Positions 1 through 4,962 of a DNA stretch of 5,685 bases are shown piece by piece. A program made the position numbers and the translations under genes. Position 1 is the stretch's first letter. Each line of letters opens with the position of its first letter. The notes beneath the pieces are model-generated. The model worked only from the letters and a program-made list of their open reading frames with translations. It did no database searches and was not told where the DNA came from. The stretch comes from Smithella sp. (GTDB lineage Bacteria > Desulfobacterota > Syntrophia > Syntrophales > Smithellaceae), in assembly GCA_012797505.1 (NCBI GenBank), contig JAAZOZ010000124.1:1-5685 (forward strand), written 5' to 3'.

Positions 1-1236
1 AAGGGGTTAGTTTGTCTGTTTGTTGCAGTTTTTGTCATGTCCTGGACGGGAAGCAGCAGGGCTGATGAAATTGTTCTCGGGTACACAGGACCGCTTTCCG
101 GACCGGCGGCGGAATACGGGCAGGACATTTTAAACGGCGTTGACATGGCCGTGAAAGAGCTCAACGCGGGGGGAGGGATTAGCGTCAAAGGGAAAAAATA
201 TACGTTCAAACTGGAGCGGCTGGACGACCGGATCGATCCGACGCAAGCGGTGAACAACGCCCGCCGGTTTAAATCCAACGGCGCCATTGCCGTATTCAAC
301 GGCGTTTTCAATACGATTGCTCCGATCATGAAAATCAATGAAGAGAAGGGCGCCGAGTTCATCATGATGGCTTACACCAGCACACCGTTGGCTGAAAAGC
401 TGGGGAACAATCTGCTGGTAATTGCCACGCCTGATTTTAACGACTATGTTCGTGTATTTGCCGACTGGGCATTGAAAAAAAATTGGAAAAAATGTGCAAT
501 GGTTGTCACGTTTGGTTCGTACGGAGATGAATGGAGAAGCGCATTTAAAGAGTATTGGACCAAGAAGGGCGGCGTGATTACGGCGGACAAGCCTGCCAAT
601 TATTATACGGAAACGGATTTTTCCTCGCCGATCACCGCCGCGATGGCGACCAAGCCGGACGTCATGCTGATCGGCGGACCTTCCGCCACGACGGCTCTGG
701 TCATCGAACAGTCCAGAAACATGGGCTTCAAGGGCGGATTTATTATGATCGATCAGGCCAAGCAGGATAACATCGCCATGCTGCTCCGAAGCACTAAAAT
801 CATGGGCGACTTGATCGGAACAGCGGGAGTGTTGAGCATTCCTTTTGACGGCGCCAGAGCCTTCGATAAAAAATATACTTCCACCTACAAGCGCATGGTG
901 ACCTGGGAATGCGCCCTCAATTACGCAGGGATGCACGCCCTGGCCCGCGCGATCGCTACCGCTGGGACCGTTGACGATGTGTATAAAATTCGGGCTGCTT
1001 TTTCCAAGGCCCTGGATCCGCCGATGCTGGGAGATAAATTTCCGACATCAGTATTCGGCATCAGCAGCGCGGGGCGTCTGCACATCATGAGTTCCGTTCA
1101 AACGATTACAAAGGGCAAGTCCGATCCATCCGTTCTTTATGCCTGGTGGCCGACAACTCAAAAAGAATTTGACAAGATCGCGGTTCAGAGCGCCGTGGGC
1201 GGTGGGACGAACCCGGTTTACTGGCTGCAACGCTAA
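1..1236 (+). CDS. ABC transporter periplasmic substrate-binding protein, branched-chain amino acid (LivJ/LivK) type; 5'-truncated
   Basis: Type 1 periplasmic binding protein that would capture a small ligand, typically a branched-chain amino acid or related compound, and deliver it to a Liv-type ABC permease. The reading frame is open to the first base of the window. The codons before the Met at base 37 encode a hydrophobic stretch (KGLVCLFVAVFV), so the true start lies upstream and that Met is internal to a Sec signal peptide, probably cleaved after Ser-Ser-Arg-Ala (residue 21 from the window edge). The mature protein opens with EIVLGYTGPLSGPAAEYGQ, the classic first strand and loop of this family, followed by GVDMAVKELNAGGGI and DDRIDPTQAVNNARRF. 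The visible 411 residues are close to full family length. The ligand cannot be read from sequence. No permease or ATPase gene is visible; partners may lie upstream. A strong terminator follows, so this gene ends its transcript. Confidence 0.93.
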   Translation, partial: KGLVCLFVAVFVMSWTGSSRADEIVLGYTGPLSGPAAEYGQDILNGVDMAVKELNAGGGISVKGKKYTFKLERLDDRIDPTQAVNNARRFKSNGAIAVFNGVFNTIAPIMKINEEKGAEFIMMAYTSTPLAEKLGNNLLVIATPDFNDYVRVFADWALKKNWKKCAMVVTFGSYGDEWRSAFKEYWTKKGGVITADKPANYYTETDFSSPITAAMATKPDVMLIGGPSATTALVIEQSRNMGFKGGFIMIDQAKQDNIAMLLRSTKIMGDLIGTAGVLSIPFDGARAFDKKYTSTYKRMVTWECALNYAGMHALARAIATAGTVDDVYKIRAAFSKALDPPMLGDKFPTSVFGISSAGRLHIMSSVQTITKGKSDPSVLYAWWPTTQKEFDKIAVQSAVGGGTNPVYWLQR

Positions 1237-1261
1237 ACGCGAAAAGCAATCCGGATCAGGG

Positions 1262-1295
1262 AGAGGAGGCGGGGAAACCTGCCCCCTTTTTTTTT
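1262..1295 (+). terminator. Rho-independent terminator of the binding-protein gene
   Basis: Starts 25 bases after the stop codon at 1236. GGCGGG (1268-1273) pairs with CCTGCC (1278-1283), with one G-T wobble, around a GAAA tetraloop at 1274-1277. The stem extends outward past one A-C mismatch (1267/1284) through 1262-1266 with 1285-1289. Nine consecutive T residues (1287-1295) form the U tract. The orientation suits the plus-strand gene only. Confidence 0.85.
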
Positions 1296-1322
1296 GAAGT
1301 TTGCGCCAAACGATCCGCTGCC

Positions 1323-1353
1323 GGTTCCGGCGGGAAGCTATCCCGCCGGAACC
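1323..1353 (-). terminator. 13-bp perfect hairpin after the GuaA-like gene, without a U tract
   Basis: Bases 1323-1335 are perfectly complementary to 1341-1353, with a five-base loop (AGCTA). On the minus strand the hairpin begins seven bases beyond the TGA stop of the GuaA-like gene. No T run follows it on either strand, so it is not a textbook intrinsic terminator. It could be a 3'-end-protecting stem, a Rho-assisted end, or a barrier between the converging transcripts. The structure is seen directly; its function is inferred. Confidence 0.5.
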
Positions 1354-1360
1354 CTGATCA

Positions 1361-2326
1361 TCAAGTCGCTTCGATGGTGGAGGTCGGCTTGGTTGTGATG
1401 TTGTAGGTGACGCTCACGACTTCCGGAATCTCTTTGGTGATTTTTGCGGCGATTTTTTCCAGCACGTCGAAAGGCAGCCGGGAGGGCCTTGCCTTGCGCG
1501 CGTCCGTGCTTTCCCAGCAGCGGATTTCGATCTGATTGCCGAAGACCCGCTTGCCGTCGCGCATGCCGGTGACGCGGTCTTCATGCAGGATCGCCAGATA
1601 CTGGAAAGCCTTCGTGTCTTTGAGCGCCGCTTCGGTGATGGCGGTCGCTTTCCTGACCAGGGCGATTTTTGCGGGCGTAACTTCGCCGATCACGCGGGCG
1701 GCCAGCGCCGGTCCCGGGAAAGGAATCCGGTCGAACATGGCGGAGGGAAGGCCCAGGCCCGCGCCGGCTTTGCGCACGCCGTCCTTGCGCAGTTCGATGA
1801 GCGGTTCCAGGATCCTGTAGCCGAAAGCTTTTTGCGGGTCGATGCCCAGTTGTTCGAAAACGTTGTGCTGGCGCTTGATGCCGGCGACGGTTTCGTCCAC
1901 GTCGGTGAGGATGGTGCCCTGCAGGAGATATTGGGCTTTGCTTTTGACGACCAGCTTGCCGAAGACATTTTTGTAGAAGGTCTGGGTAATGGCTTCTCTT
2001 TTTTCCTCGGGGTCGGTGAGGCCCCTGAGGGCGGCAAAGAAGGCTTTGGAGGCGTCGATGACTTCCACGGTGATGCCCAGTTTTCTGAAGGCCGCCTGCA
2101 CCCGGGCCGGTTCTCCTTCCCGCATGATGCCGTTGTCGATCATGTAGGTTTTGAGGCGATTGCCCAGCGCCTTGTGTCCCAGGGCGGTGACGACGCAGGA
2201 ATCCACGCCGCCCGAGAGCGCATTGACGGCAAGGCCGTTGCCTACGGCGTTGCGGATATCCCGAACTTTATCGTCGATAAATTTCTCCACATTCATGGCG
2301 CTGGCTTTGATTTCTTTCATCTTCAT
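1361..2326 (-). CDS. Stand-alone GMP-synthase-type ATP-pyrophosphatase (GuaA C-terminal half / GuaAb-like), no glutaminase domain
   Basis: The family adenylates XMP and replaces the adenylate with ammonia to make GMP; ammonia normally comes from a glutaminase domain or a GuaAa subunit. This 321-residue protein holds only the ATP-pyrophosphatase and dimerisation domains. The PP-loop SGGVDS is at residues 38-43, followed by IDNGIMRE (63-70), LQGTILTDVDET (135-146), the conserved PFPGP (202-206) and RVIGEV. The C terminus KPTSTIEAT corresponds to the XMP-contacting KPPATIEWE of GuaA. Several GMP-synthase signature positions differ: HHNVGGLP is QHNVFEQLG, KDEVR is KDGVR and PGPGL is PGPAL. The start is fixed by AAGGAG (2340-2335), eight bases before the ATG. 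Either a divergent archaeal-type GuaAb or a paralogue acting on another substrate is possible. The PP-loop fold is certain; XMP specificity is not. No guaB or glutaminase gene is nearby; the gene is divergent from the HisF-like gene. Confidence 0.85.
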   Translation of the reverse strand: MKMKEIKASAMNVEKFIDDKVRDIRNAVGNGLAVNALSGGVDSCVVTALGHKALGNRLKTYMIDNGIMREGEPARVQAAFRKLGITVEVIDASKAFFAALRGLTDPEEKREAITQTFYKNVFGKLVVKSKAQYLLQGTILTDVDETVAGIKRQHNVFEQLGIDPQKAFGYRILEPLIELRKDGVRKAGAGLGLPSAMFDRIPFPGPALAARVIGEVTPAKIALVRKATAITEAALKDTKAFQYLAILHEDRVTGMRDGKRVFGNQIEIRCWESTDARKARPSRLPFDVLEKIAAKITKEIPEVVSVTYNITTKPTSTIEAT

Positions 2327-2362
2327 TTTGACGGCTCCTTTGCGGTAAAATAGGTTGCTGTT

Positions 2363-2391
2363 TGTTTAAATGAAATTCCGGCACGTTTCAA
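2363..2391 (-). promoter_or_regulatory. Candidate sigma-70-type promoter for the GuaA-like gene
   Basis: On the minus strand a TTGAAA -35-like hexamer (2391-2386, five of six matches) is followed after 17 bases by TAAACA (2368-2363, only three of six matches). This would give a leader of roughly 30 bases before the ATG at 2326. The weak -10 keeps confidence low. Confidence 0.25.
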
Positions 2392-2405
2392 GCATTAAGA
2401 TTAAA

Positions 2406-2431
2406 AAACGAAATCGTTTGCCCCGGGGCAA
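2406..2431. repeat. Two abutting palindromes in the divergent intergenic region
   Basis: The first is AAACGA-AA-TCGTTT at 2406-2419. The second is the perfect 14-base palindrome TTGCCCCGGGGCAA at 2418-2431, overlapping the first by two bases. They lie about 15 bases upstream of the candidate -35 for the GuaA-like gene and 16 bases upstream of the candidate -35 for the HisF-like gene, a plausible place for a shared operator. Read on the minus strand, the pair runs into a short T run, so a weak terminator against antisense transcription is another reading. The symmetry is seen directly; the role is unknown. Confidence 0.4.
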
Positions 2432-2446
2432 GCTTCAACATTTTGA

Positions 2447-2475
2447 TTGTAAATTTGGCAGGTTCGGTTTAGAAA
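2447..2475 (+). promoter_or_regulatory. Candidate sigma-70-type promoter for the hisF-like operon
   Basis: TTGTAA (2447-2452) and TAGAAA (2470-2475), each four of six consensus matches, are separated by 17 bases. A transcript would start near 2482, giving a leader of about 50 bases. That leader would begin at or inside the small hairpin CCCGT-TTG-ACGGG (2480-2492). Moderate matches only. Confidence 0.3.
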
Positions 2476-2532
2476 ACATCCCGTTTGACGGGCGAAGCTG
2501 GCGCAAAGGCTGCCCCCGGAAAGGAGAGTTGA

Positions 2533-3294
2533 ATGGAGCCGATTAAAATCATGCCCTGCCTGGATATGAAAAACGGAAGGGTGGTAAAAGGGGTTCATTT
2601 TGTTGACATTCGTGAGGCGGGCGACCCGGTCGAGAATGCCGTGTTCTATCAGGCCGAAGGCGCGGATGAACTGGCCATGCTGGACATTGCCGCCACGCTC
2701 GAAAACCGCAAGACACGGCTGGAATGGGTGAAGAAGGTTTCCGCCCAGATCAGCATTCCGCTGACGGTCGGCGGCGGTATTTCCTCGCTGGAGGACATCG
2801 AAATGGTGCTGGGCGCGGGCGCGAGCAAAGTGTCCATGAACAGCGCGGCGGTGAAAAATCCCGAACTGGTCAGGCTGGCGTCGGCAAAATTCGGTCCGGA
2901 AAAAATCACCGTAGCCATCGACGCCAAGAGAAATCCGGCGATGTCGTCGGGCTTTGAACTGGTGGTTTCCGGCGGCACGCTGCCCATCGCGAAAGACGCG
3001 GTGGCGTGGGCCAGGCAATGCCAGGAACTGGGCGCGGGCGTGATCCTGCCCACCAGCATGGACGGCGACGGCACAAAGGCGGGATACGATATTCCCTTCA
3101 CCAAAGCGATTTCCTCCGCCGTCAGCCTGCCGGTGGTGGCGTCCGGCGGCGCGGGAAAGCTGGAGGATTTTTACGAAGCGGTTGTGGACGGAGGCGCGTC
3201 CGTTCTGCTGGCGGCGTCCGTTTTTCATTTCCGGCTTCTCAAAATTCAGGACGTCAAAGACTTTCTGAAAAGCAAGGGGCTTGCCGTTGCCTGA
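2533..3294 (+). CDS. hisF: HisF-family (imidazole glycerol phosphate synthase cyclase subunit-like) TIM-barrel protein with altered ammonia gate
   Basis: In histidine synthesis HisF takes ammonia from the glutaminase HisH and converts PRFAR to imidazole glycerol phosphate and AICAR in the cytoplasm. At 253 residues it is full length. It aligns without gaps to Thermotoga HisF over the first 130 residues: catalytic Asp11 (MPCLD), Lys19 (GRVVKG), Glu46 (ADELAMLD), Lys99 (SKVSMNSAA) and catalytic Asp130 (VAIDAKR) are all present. Phosphate-binding loops VGGGIS, ASGGAGK and LAASVFHF are intact. Of the four gate residues Arg5/Glu46/Lys99/Glu167, Arg5 is Lys and Glu167 is Val (GAGVILPTSMDGDGTKAGYD, usually GAGEILLTS(M/I)DRDGT). 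The start is firm: AAGGAG (2521-2526), six-base gap, and an in-frame TGA directly before the ATG. No his gene lies nearby; it leads a cluster with a methyltransferase and a cupin. The fold is certain; a role in histidine synthesis is likely but not proven, hence the symbol is family-level. Confidence 0.85.
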   Translation: MEPIKIMPCLDMKNGRVVKGVHFVDIREAGDPVENAVFYQAEGADELAMLDIAATLENRKTRLEWVKKVSAQISIPLTVGGGISSLEDIEMVLGAGASKVSMNSAAVKNPELVRLASAKFGPEKITVAIDAKRNPAMSSGFELVVSGGTLPIAKDAVAWARQCQELGAGVILPTSMDGDGTKAGYDIPFTKAISSAVSLPVVASGGAGKLEDFYEAVVDGGASVLLAASVFHFRLLKIQDVKDFLKSKGLAVA

Positions 3295-3331
3295 ACCCCG
3301 GGCAAGCGGACGTCACCGGTAGAAGTCAAAA

Positions 3332-3979
3332 ATGATTAAATGGGCTGATATTATTTTTTTTCGCAAGCACGGGGTTTGCCCCCGCTGGTTCTGCTTCACG
3401 TTTGACAACGGTTTGCGCCGCCTGGTTCAAAATCCGGACCGGATCATCCGTCCTTACGTTGGGGAAGGGGACAAGGTGCTGGATGTGGGGCCGGGCATCG
3501 GGTATTTTACGATTCCGATGGCCCGGCGCGTGGGTTCAGGCGGGAGAGTCATCGCCGCCGATATTCAGGAATCGATGCTGCGGGGCATTGTCAGACGCGC
3601 CGAACGGGCGGGAGTGCGCGGCCAAATCGAGCTTTATCTTTCCCGGCCCGACGAAATCTATTCCGGAGAGCCGGTGGATTTCATTCTGTCCTTCTGGATG
3701 GCGCATGAAGTTCCACGGCTGGACCGGTTTTTCCGTCAGTTGCGCGCCGCCCTCAAGCCTGCGGCCCGCTTCCTCCTGGCGGAGCCCAAACTGCACGTGT
3801 CACGGACGCAGTTTGACGGGGAAATTGCCGCGGCGCAAAAGGCGGGACTGGCGCTATTGGAACGTCCTGCAATTTCTTTAAGCCACGGCGCTTTGTTTGG
3901 AAGCGGTCGCGTCGGTACGAGTGGACGCTTTCCGGCGGATCAGAGGGAAGCGTCGCCATTCACCAGAAAGGAGCATTAA
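3332..3979 (+). CDS. Class I SAM-dependent methyltransferase
   Basis: Rossmann-fold methyltransferase of unknown substrate, 215 residues, cytosolic. After GVCPRWFCFTFDNGLRRLVQNP (residues 14-35), a leader I recognise from a small methyltransferase family of anaerobic bacteria, comes SAM motif I, VLDVGPGIGYFT (49-60). The acidic end of strand 2 is AADIQESML (75-83), strand 4 is DFILSFWMAHEVP (116-128), and strand 5 is LKPAARFLLAEPK (141-153), where GG is the usual pair in place of AA. ERPAISLSHGALF (177-189) corresponds to the usual family end. The last 26 residues look unlike it (Gly/Arg/Ser-rich, no structure) and may be read-through past an ancestral stop or a frameshift. The gene starts 37 bases after hisF with only a weak AGAAG ribosome site (3321-3325), so co-transcription is likely. 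Its TAA shares a base with the next ATG. Confidence 0.82.
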   Translation: MIKWADIIFFRKHGVCPRWFCFTFDNGLRRLVQNPDRIIRPYVGEGDKVLDVGPGIGYFTIPMARRVGSGGRVIAADIQESMLRGIVRRAERAGVRGQIELYLSRPDEIYSGEPVDFILSFWMAHEVPRLDRFFRQLRAALKPAARFLLAEPKLHVSRTQFDGEIAAAQKAGLALLERPAISLSHGALFGSGRVGTSGRFPADQREASPFTRKEH

Positions 3980-3981
3980 TG
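3967..3981 (+). promoter_or_regulatory. Ribosome-binding site and TAATG stop/start overlap
   Basis: AAAGGAG (3967-3973) lies inside the last codons of the methyltransferase, five bases before the cupin ATG at 3979. The TAA stop and the ATG share base 3979, a layout typical of translational coupling. It supports 3979, not the Met three codons later, as the cupin start. Confidence 0.8.
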
Positions 3982-4419
3982 ACGCTTATGAAAAATCGGG
4001 TGTGGACAGGAATCATTTTTCTCATTTTGATGCCTCTGTGGGCCTGGGCCGCGGAGTATGACACCGGTGTGCAGAGCCGGGTGATTCTTCAGGCGGAAAC
4101 GATGAGCAATGGGGAGCCGATCGATTATCTGGACGCGGACCGGCCTCAGGTGACCGTCATGACGGTGGACATTGCGCCCGGCGCAAGCACGGGCTGGCAC
4201 AGCCATCCCATGCCCGTTTACGCCTATGTCATGGCCGGGCAACTGACCGTCGAGATCGAAGGAGGAAAGACCGCCGAATTCAAAGAAGGCGATGCGATTA
4301 TCGAAGTCGTCAAACTCAAACACAACGGAACCAACCATGGAAAGGTTCCGGTCAAACTCGTGGTTTTCTACCTCGGCGCAAAAGACGTTTCCAATGTTAT
4401 TCGGGCGGACCGTCCCTGA
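3979..4419 (+). CDS. Secreted single-domain cupin (cupin_2) protein
   Basis: A 146-residue small beta-barrel protein, probably periplasmic. A basic N terminus (MTLMKNR) and hydrophobic core (GIIFLILMPLWAW) end in Ala-Trp-Ala, giving Sec cleavage near residue 24. Cupin motif 1 is seen in GASTGWHSHPMPVYAYVMAG (68-87), with metal-ligand candidates His74 and His76. The usual Glu of that motif is absent (Tyr/Val there). Motif 2 is GDAIIEVVKLKHNGTNHG (104-121), with His115 and Asn119. A Pro-rich turn after HxH (HPMPVYAYV) is common in a secreted cupin group of unknown function. The strong coupling to the methyltransferase suggests one operon with it and hisF, but an exported protein cannot share their cytosolic reaction directly. 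Substrate and metal are not readable. The gene ends 15 bases from the converging yjbQ stop, leaving no room for a separate terminator. Confidence 0.85.
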   Translation: MTLMKNRVWTGIIFLILMPLWAWAAEYDTGVQSRVILQAETMSNGEPIDYLDADRPQVTVMTVDIAPGASTGWHSHPMPVYAYVMAGQLTVEIEGGKTAEFKEGDAIIEVVKLKHNGTNHGKVPVKLVVFYLGAKDVSNVIRADRP

Positions 4420-4434
4420 CCTGCTTTTCCTTTC

Positions 4435-4854
4435 CTACTCCCCGATGATTTTCACCAGTACTCTCTTCTTTCTCCCGCCGTCAAATTCGCCGTAAAAAAT
4501 CTGCTCCCAGGGGCCGAAGTCGAGCTTGCCTTTTGTTACGGCCACGACGACTTCCCTTCCCATGACCTGACGTTTCAGATGCGCGTCGCCATTGTCTTCG
4601 CCGGTGCGGTTATGCCGGTAAAAGGATGTGGGCGCGTGCGGCGCCAGCCGCTCCAGCCAGTCCTCATAATCCGCGTGGAGACCCGGTTCGTCGTCGTTGA
4701 TGAACACGGACGCTGTGATGTGCATGGCGTTGACCAGAGCGAGGCCTTCCTGAACGCCGCTTTTTTTCAGCACTGCTTCGACGTTGCCGGTGATGTTGAC
4801 AAAAGCCCTTCTCCGGGGAATATCAAACCATAATTCTTCGCGGAACGACTTCAT
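4435..4854 (-). CDS. yjbQ: YjbQ/UPF0047 family protein
   Basis: A small cytosolic protein of the UPF0047 family, whose members form compact trimers. E. coli YjbQ has weak thiamine-phosphate synthase activity and can replace thiE when overproduced, but the true role is unsettled. The 139 residues match the family's full length: RRRAFVNITGNV (14-25), KKSGVQEGLALVNAMHITASV (30-50), INDDEPGLHADYEDWL, HNRTGEDNGDAHLKRQVMGRE (81-101), and the very conserved end LDFGPWEQIFYGEFDG followed by VLVKIIGE. His45, His81 and His92 are the likely metal-site residues. The start is supported by GGAGG (4868-4864), nine bases before the ATG. It converges on the cupin gene and diverges from yebC, so it is transcribed alone. 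I could not find a convincing promoter for it. No thiamine gene is nearby. Confidence 0.92.
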   Translation of the reverse strand: MKSFREELWFDIPRRRAFVNITGNVEAVLKKSGVQEGLALVNAMHITASVFINDDEPGLHADYEDWLERLAPHAPTSFYRHNRTGEDNGDAHLKRQVMGREVVVAVTKGKLDFGPWEQIFYGEFDGGRKKRVLVKIIGE

Positions 4855-4888
4855 AATATAAAACCTCCGGTTTGAATATGTAATTAAC

Positions 4889-4917
4889 TTTACAAGCTTA
4901 TCGCCTTATGCTAGAAG
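4889..4917 (+). promoter_or_regulatory. Candidate sigma-70-type promoter for yebC
   Basis: TTTACA (4889-4894, five of six matches to TTGACA) and TAGAAG (4912-4917, four of six to TATAAT) are 17 bases apart. The transcript would start near 4924, about 40 bases before the yebC ATG. An overlapping alternative, TTAACT-N17-TATGCT, starts five bases to the left. The AT-rich 108-base gap between divergent genes is where a promoter is expected. Confidence 0.4.
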
Positions 4918-4962
4918 GCAAAAAAATATGCAAGATCAACTTTTTTGTCAGGAGAGCACCCT

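Noticed and set aside
37..39. Met at 37 as the start of the binding protein
   Set aside because: The frame is open upstream to the window edge and encodes the hydrophobic core of the signal peptide; starting at 37 would leave only a short, weakly hydrophobic leader.
130..936. Minus-strand open frame (268 codons) inside the binding-protein gene
   Set aside because: Shadow of the strongly conserved plus-strand gene; His/Arg-rich with no motif.
1583..2353. Long plus-strand open frame (256 codons) opposite the GuaA-like gene
   Set aside because: It lies antisense to a clearly conserved protein, has no ribosome-binding site and is rich in Gly/Phe/Asp as expected for a mirror frame of GC-rich coding DNA.
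2480..2526. Possible GEMM/cyclic-di-GMP-type riboswitch, because GGCGCAAAGG before hisF resembles part of its core
   Set aside because: The rest of the conserved core, including the first helix junction and the 3' stem, is missing, and the ribosome-binding site follows at once. The resemblance is limited to a few bases.
2401..3228. Minus-strand open frame (275 codons) over hisF and its upstream region
   Set aside because: The translation is His/Arg/Gln-rich with no recognisable fold, and the opposite strand encodes an unmistakable HisF-family barrel.
4903..4925. GCCTT/AAGGC hairpin followed by an A run near the yebC promoter, considered as a terminator
   Set aside because: The five-base stem is weak and is followed by A on the plus strand; on the minus strand the T run comes before the stem, so it fits a terminator in neither direction.
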